Assembly (NCBI GenBank): GCA_024642115.1
Contig: JAHEBU010000006.1
Span: 1 to 64,000 of the forward strand
Direction of reading: 5' to 3'
Source of the DNA: Marivivens sp.
GTDB lineage: Bacteria > Pseudomonadota > Alphaproteobacteria > Rhodobacterales > Rhodobacteraceae
DNA length: 64,000 nucleotides
The notes under the pieces were generated by a model. The model did not search any database, was not told the origin of the DNA, and worked only from the letters and a program-made list of their open reading frames with translations. Positions 55,153 to 63,244 of this stretch are shown in pieces. Position numbers and translations under genes: made by a program. Within the stretch, counting starts at the first letter, position 1, and every line of letters starts with the position of its first letter.

Positions 55153-55683
55153 TTAGCTGATCGAGCCTGCCGAGATGACGGTCACGGCACGACGATTCTG
55201 CGAATAGCACGATTCGTCCGAACAGACAGCAATCGGGCGTTCCTTGCCATAGGACACGGTGCGCAGACGGTTGGACGGAACACCCTTGGAAATCAGGTAT
55301 TCCCGGACCGCGTTGGCACGACGGGCGCCAAGGGCAAGGTTGTACTCGCGGGTGCCCTGCTCGTCGGCGTGGCCTTCGATCACGGCCAGATAGTCGGCGT
55401 GCTGCAACAACCACTGGCTTTGCCCGTCAAGGGTGGCCATGGCGGTCGGCGTCAGGGTGGACTGGTCCACCACGAACAGGACCCGGTCGCCGATGGTCTG
55501 GCTGAAATAGGCCGGGCTGTTGGGATCGCCCGCGCTGCCTAAGGGGGCTGCGTTGATGCCGCCGTTGGCACCCGCCGCGTTGGGATCGACGCCGCCGTTC
55601 GCGCCGCCGAACCGGTCGGGCCGGGTACAGGCCGTTGTGGACAGGGCCAACAGGATCAGGGCCGCTTTGGTCATCATGTGCAT
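55153..55683 (-). CDS. pal: Peptidoglycan-associated lipoprotein Pal
   Basis: 176 residues. Lipobox ILLALSTTAC, an Asn/Gly/Ala linker, and a C-terminal OmpA-like domain (VLFVVDQSTLTPTAMATLDG, VIEGHADEQGTREYNLALGA, RANAVREYLISKG) whose Asp/Arg bind diaminopimelate. A C-terminal Cys pair (AVCSDESCYSQ) is usual in this lineage. Three ATGs lie within 10 bases; the outermost (55683) is given. Pal anchors the outer membrane to murein and binds TolB. Confidence 0.94.
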   Translation of the reverse strand: MHMMTKAALILLALSTTACTRPDRFGGANGGVDPNAAGANGGINAAPLGSAGDPNSPAYFSQTIGDRVLFVVDQSTLTPTAMATLDGQSQWLLQHADYLAVIEGHADEQGTREYNLALGARRANAVREYLISKGVPSNRLRTVSYGKERPIAVCSDESCYSQNRRAVTVISAGSIS

Positions 55684-55772
55684 GGAGTTACCGCCTTATG
55701 TTTTTGTGCTCGTTTGCGAAACAATAGCATGGGCCGCGTGGCTTGGGAATCCGCCACGCAGAACCGTGATCG

Positions 55773-57110
55773 TCAGGGCTGCAAGGGCCCCCAGGACGGG
55801 TCAGAGGCCCCACCGGGCGTGGGAACCTGTTTGAGGTTCCGGCCCGACACATCCACCGAATAGAGTGTCGAGGCGCCAGAGGCCCCTTGGGTTTCCCGGG
55901 CGAACATGACCACGCGGCCGTTTGGCGACCAGGTCGGGCCTTCGTCGAGGAAAGACGCGGTCAGCAGGCGCTCTTCGGACCCGTCGGTGCGCATCACGCC
56001 GATGTGGAACCGGCCCTGGTTTTGTTTGGTAAAGGCGATCAGGTCGCCGCGCGGGGACCAGACCGGGGTGCCATAGCGCCCGTCGCCAAAGGAGATCCGG
56101 CGCGGTTCGCCCCCATTAGCGGACATGATGTACAGCTGCTGGGTGCCAGAGCGGTCAGATTCGAACACGATCTGGCTGCCGTCGGGCGACAGGCTGGGCG
56201 CGGTTTCGATCGAGGGGGCGTTGGTCAACTGGCTGCTTTGCCCAGTGCCCAGATCGGTGCGGTAGAGGTCGGTATTGCCGCCGTTGGACAGCGAATAGAT
56301 CACCGACCGCCCGTCGTGCGAAAAGCGGGGCGAGAACGTCATTTCGCCTGCCTGGGTCTGAATCTCGCGCCGCCCGACAGTAGCCACGTCCAACAGGTTG
56401 ATCCGGGGAAAGCCCGATTCATAGGAGGTATAGAGCACCCGATCGCCCGAGGGCGAAAAGCGGGGGGCCAGCACGATGGACCCGGAATCCGTCAGGTACT
56501 GCAAGTTGGCCCCGTCGTAATCCATGATCGCCAGCCGCTTTTGCCGGTTGTCCTTGGGCCCGCTTTCGGACACGAACACCACCCGGCTATCAAAATAGCC
56601 GGACTCGCCGGTGATGCGGGAATAGACCTGATCGGCGACCTTGTGTGCCATCCGACGCCAGCCATCCGTGGTTCCGGCCAGCTGCATCCCCTCGCCCAGT
56701 TCGCCGCCCGCGAACACGTCATACAGGCGGAACTTGACGACCAGTTGCCCGCCCGACACGCTGACAGCGCCCTTGATGAGCGCCTGCGCGTTGATCGCCC
56801 GCCAGTCGGCAAAGGCGACCTGATCGCCAAACCCGCCCGGCGCGCTGATGAACGAGGCCGGGTCGATCTGCCGGAACAGGCCGGTGCCCGCCAGATCCTC
56901 GGCCACGACGCGGGCGATGTCGGCGGCGAACTGTTCGGACCCCGTCGTTTCGGCCTGAAATCCGGGGGCGGCAAAGGGCAGCGGCTCCATGATCCCCTGA
57001 TCAATGGTGATCCGCAACGGGCCGCTTTGGGCCAGCACGGGGGTTGCAGCCCCTGCAACCAGCACGGCGGCCAGAAGGGCGGCGAAGTAAGTGGAAAACG
57101 GGCGGGTCAT
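55773..57110 (-). CDS. tolB: Tol-Pal translocation protein TolB
   Basis: 445 residues. Signal peptide ([20 protein letters not shown]), an N-terminal domain ([20 protein letters not shown]) and a six-bladed propeller with WD40-like repeats such as [59 protein letters not shown] and [19 protein letters not shown]. Periplasmic partner of Pal and TolA. Confidence 0.96.
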   Translation of the reverse strand: MTRPFSTYFAALLAAVLVAGAATPVLAQSGPLRITIDQGIMEPLPFAAPGFQAETTGSEQFAADIARVVAEDLAGTGLFRQIDPASFISAPGGFGDQVAFADWRAINAQALIKGAVSVSGGQLVVKFRLYDVFAGGELGEGMQLAGTTDGWRRMAHKVADQVYSRITGESGYFDSRVVFVSESGPKDNRQKRLAIMDYDGANLQYLTDSGSIVLAPRFSPSGDRVLYTSYESGFPRINLLDVATVGRREIQTQAGEMTFSPRFSHDGRSVIYSLSNGGNTDLYRTDLGTGQSSQLTNAPSIETAPSLSPDGSQIVFESDRSGTQQLYIMSANGGEPRRISFGDGRYGTPVWSPRGDLIAFTKQNQGRFHIGVMRTDGSEERLLTASFLDEGPTWSPNGRVVMFARETQGASGASTLYSVDVSGRNLKQVPTPGGASDPSWGPLQP

Positions 57111-57221
57111 CGTTCAGGTGATCCTTATGGGTCGACGTTCAGTGTCATGTCGCAGCTTTGCTAGTCAATAACAGCCGCACGGAGAGGTAACGGGGAAAAT
57201 GGGCGAAAGGTTGCCAGTGGG

Positions 57222-57578
57222 TCATGATGACGGCGTCACTGGAAAGACAAAGGTCAGTTCGACCTTGTGCCAAAGGGCGTATTGATCGTCAGGCAGGACA
57301 GCCAGATAGGGTTGGCATCGAACGACAGCGCGGCGCGCGGCTGCAAAGGCTCGTGCCTGGTCGGCCAGTGTGCCACCATCCGCGCGGACGAGCGAAACGT
57401 CGCCCTCAACCCGTCCGGTAGTGTCCAGATCGAACCCGGCAACCACCTTGACATGGGCCAGCGCAGGATCGGCCAGCCAGCACGCCTGAACCTTGGCGCG
57501 AAACGCTTGCGTCCAGTCGGGGTCGGCCTTGGCCGGCAATGGCAGGGCCAGCGTCATCAGGAACAGGGCGCGGATCAT
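57222..57578 (-). CDS. Standalone periplasmic TolA domain III paralogue
   Basis: 118 residues with a signal peptide (RALFLMTLALPLPAKA). The mature chain WTQAFRAKVQACWLADPALA, VVAGFDLDTTGRVEGDVSLV, FAAARRAVVRCQPYLAVLPD and YALWHKVELTF lines up along its whole length with the C-terminal domain of the TolA just upstream, including both cysteines. It lacks TolA's anchor and helical domain, so would be soluble. Its start overlaps the tolA stop (ATGA), meaning it is made with TolA. A tandem duplication of the domain is likely. It might compete for or modulate TolB/Pal binding. Confidence 0.85.
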   Translation of the reverse strand: MIRALFLMTLALPLPAKADPDWTQAFRAKVQACWLADPALAHVKVVAGFDLDTTGRVEGDVSLVRADGGTLADQARAFAAARRAVVRCQPYLAVLPDDQYALWHKVELTFVFPVTPSS

Positions 57579-58756
57579 CTCAGCCGCATCCCGGACGGAT
57601 CAAAGGTGATCTCGACCTGTTTCCATTGCTCGTACTTGTCGGCGGGCAGTTGGTAGCCGTCCTTTTGACAGCGCAGGATCGCGCGGCGGGCAGCCTGAAA
57701 GGCGGTGTTGACGGCGGTGGAATCCCCGCCCTCGGCGCCGATCTGGCGAATGTCGCCCACGACCTTGCCCCCTTGGTCCAGATCGAACTGGACGGTCAGG
57801 ATCACCCGCGCTGCCTGACTGCCCGCATCGACGTTCCAGCACGCGTTCACAGCCACGCGGAAGGCGTCGCGTTCGGACCCGGTCATCGGCGGACCGGGAT
57901 TGGCGGCAGAGGCAGAGGCGCTTGAGCTGGACGTTGCCGCGGCCAAGGCGGCGGCGACGGCTGCGTTGACCGCCGTTTCGTTTGACGCCGGTGCTGCGGG
58001 CTTTGGCGTTTCGGAACTGGCTGTCGCAGTCTGGGCAGGTGTCTGTGGGGCGGCGGGCCGGGCGGCCTGCGGCGGACGGGCGGGCGGGCGCGGCGACGTT
58101 GTCGGCGCGCGGGACGGCGGTGTCGCCTCGGGCACGATCTGGCTGGCGGCCTCTTGGGGTGCTGCGGCCTCGGCGGGCTTTTCGACCACGGTGGGTGATG
58201 GCGCATCCTGCGAGGCGGCGGCGGTCGCGGTTTCAGCAATCTGTGTGTCGGGCGGCGGTGGGGCAACGGGCGTCGGGGCCACGCGGGTGGCGGGGCGTTC
58301 GGCCGGGCGCGGGCTGACCGTCAGCGTCGGATCGGGGGGCGGCTGGACCGGCGCTGGCGGCTCTGGGGCCACAGGGGCGGTATCGTCCACCACGGCGGGG
58401 GTCGGGGGCGGTTCGGGTGCAGGTGGCGGCGGCGCCTCGGCCGCAGGCGGGGGCGGCTGGACCGCCTCGGGCGTGGGCTGCGCGGGGGGTGTTTCGGCGG
58501 CAGGGGCGGGCGGCGGTGGCGTATCGGCGGCAGGGGCCGCAGGCGCGTCGGGCTGATCGGTTGACGGCTGCGGCGAGGTGGCCGCGACAAGGGCCGCGTA
58601 TTCATCGCCCGACACCACCGACACCTGCGTCACCTCGAACGGCAACGGGTCGGAATTGAACCCCCAGCCCACAATCAGCCAGACGATCAGCGCGGCATGC
58701 GCCACTGCCGACACCGAAGTGCCTGGAGTCATCTGAGGTCTGAGCGCCATGGTCAT
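57575..58756 (-). CDS. tolA: TolA envelope energy-transducing protein
   Basis: 393 residues. One N-terminal membrane segment (AVAHAALIVWLIVGWGF) is followed by a Pro/Ala-rich domain II of about 240 residues and a C-terminal domain III (DAFRVAVNACWNVDAGSQAA, VILTVQFDLDQGGKVVGDIR, AFQAARRAILRCQKDGY). TolA spans the periplasm and links TolQ/R energy to TolB-Pal. Domain II here is proline-rich rather than the lysine-rich helix of E. coli. Lies 13 bases after tolR. Confidence 0.93.
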   Translation of the reverse strand: MTMALRPQMTPGTSVSAVAHAALIVWLIVGWGFNSDPLPFEVTQVSVVSGDEYAALVAATSPQPSTDQPDAPAAPAADTPPPPAPAAETPPAQPTPEAVQPPPPAAEAPPPPAPEPPPTPAVVDDTAPVAPEPPAPVQPPPDPTLTVSPRPAERPATRVAPTPVAPPPPDTQIAETATAAASQDAPSPTVVEKPAEAAAPQEAASQIVPEATPPSRAPTTSPRPPARPPQAARPAAPQTPAQTATASSETPKPAAPASNETAVNAAVAAALAAATSSSSASASAANPGPPMTGSERDAFRVAVNACWNVDAGSQAARVILTVQFDLDQGGKVVGDIRQIGAEGGDSTAVNTAFQAARRAILRCQKDGYQLPADKYEQWKQVEITFDPSGMRLR

Positions 58757-58769
58757 GGGCCGGCCCGCC

Positions 58770-59252
58770 CTACCCGCCCGAACCCGGGGCTGTCAGCGAC
58801 GGGCCGCCGATATCGGTCACAAGACCGATGTTGGAGAACCCGGCGGCGTTAAGCGCCCCCATGATCTCGGCCACGCGGTCCCAGCTGTTGGCCCCGTCAG
58901 CCCGCAGAAAGATCCGGTCAGACGTACGTTCGGCAGCGATGGCCTGCAGTTTGGCGATCAGGTCGCCCTCGGGCGTGACGGTGTTCTGGATCGACAGGGT
59001 GCCGTCGGCCTGAATGGTCACGGTCAGCGGCTCTTCCTGATCGGTGGGCAGGGCGTTGGCGGCGGTCTTGGGCAATTCGACTGGCACGCCCGAGGTCATC
59101 AGCGGGGCGGCCACCATGAAGATGATGAGCAACACCAGCATGATGTCGACCATGGGTGTGACGTTGATTTCGGCCATTGGCTGCGTGCGGCGGCGTCTGC
59201 GCCCCCGGCGTCCGCCACCTCCGCCGTCGGATTTCATCACTCCGGCGCCCAT
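58770..59252 (-). CDS. tolR: TolR (ExbD-family) protein
   Basis: 160 residues; start at 59252, one base after the tolQ stop. A Gly/Arg-rich cytoplasmic tail (GGGGGRRGRRRRR) leads to the ExbD membrane helix INVTPMVDIMLVLLIIFMV with the essential Asp, then the periplasmic domain (PLTVTIQADGTLSIQ, RIFLRADGANSWDRVAEIM). Works with TolQ as the proton-driven motor. Confidence 0.95.
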   Translation of the reverse strand: MGAGVMKSDGGGGGRRGRRRRRTQPMAEINVTPMVDIMLVLLIIFMVAAPLMTSGVPVELPKTAANALPTDQEEPLTVTIQADGTLSIQNTVTPEGDLIAKLQAIAAERTSDRIFLRADGANSWDRVAEIMGALNAAGFSNIGLVTDIGGPSLTAPGSGG

Positions 59253-59253
59253 G

Positions 59254-59928
59254 TCAGCTGTCCAACTGGCGCGACAGGATGGTGGCGAATTCATCGGCAA
59301 AGGCTTCGTAGCCCGCGATGATCCGGTCCGCATCCGCGCTGAGTTTGTTATAGTAGATAACCGCCGGGATAGCAGCCATGAGGCCCAGACCCGTGGCCAG
59401 CAGCGCCTCGGAAATACCGGGGGCCACGACGGCAAGGTTGGTGTTCTGGCTTTGCGCGATTTCGATGAACGCGTTCATGATGCCCCAGACCGTGCCGAAC
59501 AGACCGACGAAGGGGGCGGTCGATCCGGTGGTGGCCAGAACCGGCAGACCTTTTTGCAGGGCGGCGGCCTCTTTGGCGATGGCCACGTCCATGCTGCGGT
59601 CGATACGGGCCTGAGCCCCCGCGATGAGGCCCCCATCCTGTCGGTGCGACCTGCGCCATTCCAGCATGCCCGCCACGAAAATCTTCTGGCTTTGTCCGCG
59701 CGGGGCGGTGCCGATCTGATCGAACAGGCCATCCAGCGGCTCGCCCGACCAGAAGGCGCGGTCGAACACCTCGGCCTCGGCCCGCGCCTTGCGATACTGG
59801 ATGATCTTGTCCACGATCACCGCCCAGCACCAGACCGACGCCATGACAAGGGCAATCATCACCAGTTTGACAAGGATCGTGGCCCGCGCAAATAGCGCCC
59901 ACATTGTATAGTCGGTTGCGTGTTCCAT
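59254..59928 (-). CDS. tolQ: TolQ (MotA/ExbB-family) proton channel subunit
   Basis: 224 residues with three membrane helices: ATILVKLVMIALVMASVWCW, VLATTGSTAPFVGLFGTVWG and VVAPGISEALLATGLGLMAA. The conserved Thr/Ala residues of the proton path are in the last two. First of the tolQRA genes; preceded by ybgC with a 109-base interval that probably holds a promoter or is transcribed from ybgC. Confidence 0.96.
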   Translation of the reverse strand: MEHATDYTMWALFARATILVKLVMIALVMASVWCWAVIVDKIIQYRKARAEAEVFDRAFWSGEPLDGLFDQIGTAPRGQSQKIFVAGMLEWRRSHRQDGGLIAGAQARIDRSMDVAIAKEAAALQKGLPVLATTGSTAPFVGLFGTVWGIMNAFIEIAQSQNTNLAVVAPGISEALLATGLGLMAAIPAVIYYNKLSADADRIIAGYEAFADEFATILSRQLDS

Positions 59929-60037
59929 ATGCCTGCTCTTGGTGTGGGCCGTCCGGCCTCTGATTTATTTTTCCGTTATCGCATCTTGGGCAGGAAATCC
60001 AACACTAGACACATCACGACCGCGTATTTGCCACGAT

Positions 60038-60439
60038 TTAGTGGATTTGGCGGCGGATCATCGCCGGAAGCCGGGCCGGATGCCCCTGCGCGTTCAAGGC
60101 CACAAGGGTCACGTGGGCGGCAAACAGGACCTCTTCGCCGCGCTTGACCTCTTGGCGGACCACGAGGCGGACGCCGGAATTGCTTTCCAGAACCGTCTCG
60201 ACCACGAGGTCGTCGTCGAACTTGGCGGGGTGCAGGTAATCGGCTTCGATCCGGCGGACGGCAAAGACGATCCCCTCTTCTTTCAGCCGCACCTGATCCA
60301 CGCCAAGGCCGCGCACCCATTCGGTGCGACCGCGTTCGATGAACCGCAGGTAATTGGCGTAATAGACGATGCCCGCCAGATCGGTGTCTTCGTAATAGAC
60401 ATGCACGGGATGGCGGTGCGGAACGGGGTTGTGGGGCAT
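60038..60439 (-). CDS. ybgC: Tol-Pal-associated acyl-CoA thioesterase YbgC
   Basis: 133 residues; start at 60439. A hot-dog-fold thioesterase with catalytic Asp in VYYEDTDLAGIVYYANYLRF, followed by IERGRTEWVRGLGVDQVRL and AKFDDDLVVETVL. Its position at the head of tolQRAB-pal is conserved in proteobacteria. A strong hairpin upstream separates it from the SRPBCC operon. Confidence 0.94.
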   Translation of the reverse strand: MPHNPVPHRHPVHVYYEDTDLAGIVYYANYLRFIERGRTEWVRGLGVDQVRLKEEGIVFAVRRIEADYLHPAKFDDDLVVETVLESNSGVRLVVRQEVKRGEEVLFAAHVTLVALNAQGHPARLPAMIRRQIH

Positions 60440-60456
60440 GGGCAATCCTGACAGCA

Positions 60457-60484
60457 GACGGGCGGCCCCATCGGACCGCCCGTC
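60457..60484 (-). terminator. Terminator between the SRPBCC operon and ybgC
   Basis: GACGGGCGG (60457-60465) and CCGCCCGTC (60476-60484) form a perfect 9-bp GC stem with a 10-base loop. It lies 39 bases past the last SRPBCC stop and just upstream of ybgC, without a marked U-run. Confidence 0.6.
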
Positions 60485-60522
60485 GCTGGTATCACAGGCC
60501 AAAGGCGAGGCAAACCGGGCGG

Positions 60523-60939
60523 TCAGGCGCCTTCGGCATAGGCCTTGAAATTGTTCAGGATCGCCTGCCAGCCGCCACGCTGCATCTCGACATCGTTCTG
60601 ATCCTCGGCATCAAACGTGGTGGTAACGCGGGTCCCGGTCGAAATCGGCTCGAACGTGGTGCGGGCGCTGCGCCCGTCGGCCATTTTGAGGTCGATCAAC
60701 CGGCCCGGCTCCAGCCCTTCATAGATGCTTTCAAAGTCAAAACCGAAACTGCCATCCTTGGCCTCCATCCGGGCCTTGTAGGTCCCGCCAATCCGCAAAT
60801 CGTTTTCGGCGCTGCGGCAGCACCAGTCGTCGGACGCAAAGTTCCAGCCGGTGATGTGCTTGGGGGCGGTGTAACACTCCCACACCCTGGCAGGTGGGGC
60901 GGCCACGTCGGTCGTTATCGTCACCTTGGTAAAGCTCAT
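60523..60939 (-). CDS. SRPBCC/AHSA1-family protein (1)
   Basis: 138 residues. KVTITTDVAAPPARVWECYT, HITGWNFASDDWCCRSAEND, LRIGGTYKARMEAKDGSFGF, SARTTFEPISTGTRVTTTFD and MQRGGWQAILNNFKAYAEG follow the AHSA1/START helix-grip pattern, with a deep pocket for a hydrophobic ligand. Start at 60939 after CCGGAGATGACATC. It overlaps the upstream SRPBCC gene by ATGA. Confidence 0.88.
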   Translation of the reverse strand: MSFTKVTITTDVAAPPARVWECYTAPKHITGWNFASDDWCCRSAENDLRIGGTYKARMEAKDGSFGFDFESIYEGLEPGRLIDLKMADGRSARTTFEPISTGTRVTTTFDAEDQNDVEMQRGGWQAILNNFKAYAEGA

Positions 60940-61454
60940 GATGTCATCTCCGGTTTCGTCAGGATTTCCAGCAGATCGTCGAGGCGTTCGAGGGTCGAGG
61001 TCATGCCCTCTTTCATGCCCATCGCCATCACCTTTTCGAGATCCTCGGTCGAGGCAAAGGTGACGATGGTCCGCACCACGGTATGCGCGCCCGCCTCGGA
61101 AAAGCTGACCTTCCAAGTTGCGCGCGGCAGGTCGGGGTTGATGGCCCCGGTCGGATCGCTGAACCCATCCAGCGCGGTGTAGCCGTCGATCGGGTCGATG
61201 GTGACGTAGTCCAGCCTGCTCCAGTATTCCTGCCCGTCCGGCATGATCATCGCATAGTGCCAGTGGCCGCCGTCGCGAAACTCCATCGACCTGGTCTTCG
61301 TGGTCAGCGGGCGCGGGGCGAACCATTGGTTGAGCAGCGCACTTTGCGTGTGACAATCCCACACCATCTGCCGCCTGCCCGCAAATTCGCGGTTGATGGT
61401 CATGGTTGCATTGGGCGCGTCCACGTCGAAATCAAAGGGCAAATCAGGCTTCAT
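60936..61454 (-). CDS. SRPBCC/AHSA1-family protein (2)
   Basis: 172 residues. MTINREFAGRRQMVWDCHTQ, LLNQWFAPRPLTTKTRSMEF, GGHWHYAMIMPDGQEYWSRL and KEGMTSTLERLDDLLEIL place it in the AHSA1 group. Distinct from, but related to, the next gene. Overlaps the ArsR gene by 11 bases and the following SRPBCC gene by 4, a tightly coupled three-gene operon. Ligand or function unknown. Confidence 0.88.
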   Translation of the reverse strand: MKPDLPFDFDVDAPNATMTINREFAGRRQMVWDCHTQSALLNQWFAPRPLTTKTRSMEFRDGGHWHYAMIMPDGQEYWSRLDYVTIDPIDGYTALDGFSDPTGAINPDLPRATWKVSFSEAGAHTVVRTIVTFASTEDLEKVMAMGMKEGMTSTLERLDDLLEILTKPEMTS

Positions 61455-61788
61455 GGTCGTCTCCGTTCAGGATCGTCAGCAGGGTGTCGAGGTTGTCATA
61501 CCGGTCGGACCAAAGCGTGCGCTGTTCGGCAAACCAACGCTCGGCGGCGGCGAGGTTGGCGCGATTGAGCGTGCAGGTCCGCACCCGCCCGACCTTTTGG
61601 GTGGCGATCAGACCGGACTGTTCCAGCGTATTGATGTGTTTGAGAAAGGACGGCAGGCCCATAGGATAGGGTTCGGCCAGATCACCGATCGAGGCTGGAC
61701 CCTGCCCCAACCGGTGCAAGACCGCGCGACGGGTCGGGTCCGCCAAGGCGTGGAACATCGAATCAAGGGCCGGTGAATAGTTTTCCAT
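61444..61788 (-). CDS. ArsR-family transcriptional regulator of the SRPBCC operon
   Basis: 114 residues; start at 61788. MFHALADPTRRAVLHRLGQG, ASIGDLAEPYPMGLPSFLKH and LEQSGLIATQKVGRVRTCTL form the winged helix; metal-binding cysteines of ArsR/SmtB are absent, so it likely senses an organic ligand or redox cue. C-terminal AAERWFAEQRTLWSDRYDNL is typical of ArsR-AHSA1 pairs. The start codon lies inside a 50-bp palindrome, pointing to autoregulation. Confidence 0.9.
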   Translation of the reverse strand: MENYSPALDSMFHALADPTRRAVLHRLGQGPASIGDLAEPYPMGLPSFLKHINTLEQSGLIATQKVGRVRTCTLNRANLAAAERWFAEQRTLWSDRYDNLDTLLTILNGDDHEA

Positions 61789-61830
61789 GTGGAGAACTAT
61801 TTCACGAAATGATAGTTTTCTCAATGGAAA
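61781..61830. promoter_or_regulatory. 50-bp palindromic operator at the ArsR start
   Basis: Outer arms TTTTCCAT (61781-61788) and ATGGAAAA (61823-61830) are perfect, and inner arms AACTAT and ATAGTT (61795-61800, 61812-61817) surround an 11-base centre. The outer left arm includes the arsR start codon. AT-rich compared with its surroundings. Good candidate for ArsR binding and repression of its own operon. Confidence 0.6.
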
Positions 61831-61852
61831 AGTATTGCGGGTCCGGATGGGA

Positions 61853-63127
61853 TCAGACGATCCCGCCCCCAGCCCCACTGACCCTTGGCCGTTCAGCGGC
61901 GACCTTGGCGCGGTAACCGCTGGCCCGGAACGTGGCGATGGGGTCGATGGCCCCGCCCGCCTCCATCCGTGCCATGGCAAGGATCGGTTCGACATCCGTG
62001 CGGAACCCGGCCTTGAGCGTCTGGGCGGCCATCATCGCATCGTTGCCGTCCTGAAACCCCTCGAGCGCCGCGCGGTCCACCAGCAAAGCCTGCGCATAGG
62101 CGCGGCGGACTTCGTTGGCCGAGGACATGAGGCTTTCGATCGGATCGGTCACGTTGTGCGATTGGTCGAGCATGTGGGCCGGGCTGAACCCCGGCGTGCC
62201 CTCGGCATCGACCAGTTCGTTGAATACCAGGAACAGGCGGAACGGGTCGATGGAGCCTGTGTCCAGATCATCGTCCCCATATTTGCTGTCGTTGAAGTGG
62301 AACCCCCCCAGCTTGCCGAACTGGATCAGGCGAGCGACGATCATTTCGATATTGACGTTGGGGGCATGGTGGCCAAGGTCCACAAGACATTGCGCCTTGT
62401 CCCCCAACTCCTTGGCGATCAGATAGTTGGTCCCCCAGTCCTGCACGACGGTCGAATAAAAGGCGGGCTCGTACATCTTGTGTTCGGTGAGCAGGCGCCA
62501 ATCGTCAGGCAGCTTGGCATAGATGGATTTCATCGCCTCCAGATACCGTTCAAACTGGCGGGTGAAATTGGCCTGCCCCGGAAAGTTCGATCCGTCGCCG
62601 ATCCAGACGGTCAACGCCTTGGACCCGATCTGCTGGCCCAATTCGATGCATTCGATGTTGTGATCGACCGCTTGCCGCCGGGTGGCAGCGTCGGTGTGAG
62701 AAAGCGAGCCGTATTTATAACTGCTGGGCTGCTGTGGCTGATCCTGAAACGTGTTGGAATTCATCGCGTCAAACCCCAGCCCGACCTCTTCGGCTTTGGC
62801 GTTCAGATCGGCGGCGGGCTGTTTGTCCCACGGGATGTGTAGGGACACGGTCGGGGTGGCGCGGGTCAGTTGCTGGATCACCCCGCAATCGTCGAGTTTG
62901 TCAAAGATGTGGCGCGGCTCGCCCTCTCCGGGGAACCGGGCAAAGCGGGTGCCGCCGGTGCCCACGCCCCAGCTTGGGATGGCCACACCGTAGGCCGCGA
63001 CGCGGGCCTTGACGGCGTCAATCTCGATGCCCCTCCGGGACAGGTGGTCACCCAGCGCGGCGTAGTCGGCGGTCATGGCCCTTGCCCGGTCGGCGTTGGT
63101 CCGGTCGATAATGTCCTGCGCGATCAT
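61853..63127 (-). CDS. rhaI: L-rhamnose isomerase, RhaI type
   Basis: 424 residues; start at 63127 after AGGGAGGCGCAC. A xylose-isomerase-like TIM barrel: IPSWGVGTGGTRFARFPGEG, TVSLHIPWDKQPAADLNAKA, WIGDGSNFPGQANFTRQFER, LTEHKMYEPAFYSTVVQDWG, LVDLGHHAPNVNIEMIVARL and GGFHFNDSKYGDDDLDTGSI contain the metal-binding Glu, Asp and His. It interconverts L-rhamnose and L-rhamnulose. Downstream of rhaD in the same direction, as in rhizobial rhamnose operons. Confidence 0.92.
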   Translation of the reverse strand: MIAQDIIDRTNADRARAMTADYAALGDHLSRRGIEIDAVKARVAAYGVAIPSWGVGTGGTRFARFPGEGEPRHIFDKLDDCGVIQQLTRATPTVSLHIPWDKQPAADLNAKAEEVGLGFDAMNSNTFQDQPQQPSSYKYGSLSHTDAATRRQAVDHNIECIELGQQIGSKALTVWIGDGSNFPGQANFTRQFERYLEAMKSIYAKLPDDWRLLTEHKMYEPAFYSTVVQDWGTNYLIAKELGDKAQCLVDLGHHAPNVNIEMIVARLIQFGKLGGFHFNDSKYGDDDLDTGSIDPFRLFLVFNELVDAEGTPGFSPAHMLDQSHNVTDPIESLMSSANEVRRAYAQALLVDRAALEGFQDGNDAMMAAQTLKAGFRTDVEPILAMARMEAGGAIDPIATFRASGYRAKVAAERPRVSGAGGGIV

Positions 63128-63160
63128 GTGCGCCTCCCTCTGGCTCTTGTTCCCCGCCGT

Positions 63161-63229
63161 CCCGGGCCTGACCCGGGACCTCGTTTCGTCTGGTCCGCCA
63201 CCGGATCGAGGCCCCGGGTCAGGCCCGGG
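63161..63229. repeat. 23-bp inverted repeat between rhaD and rhaI
   Basis: CCCGGGCCTGACCCGGGACC (63161 onward to 63183) pairs with 63207-63229 at 22 of 23 positions, with a 23-base loop; each arm is itself partly palindromic (CCCGGG...CCCGGG). It would form a very stable intercistronic hairpin in the rhaD-rhaI transcript. Confidence 0.75.
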
Positions 63230-63244
63230 GCGCCGTGGGGCCAA

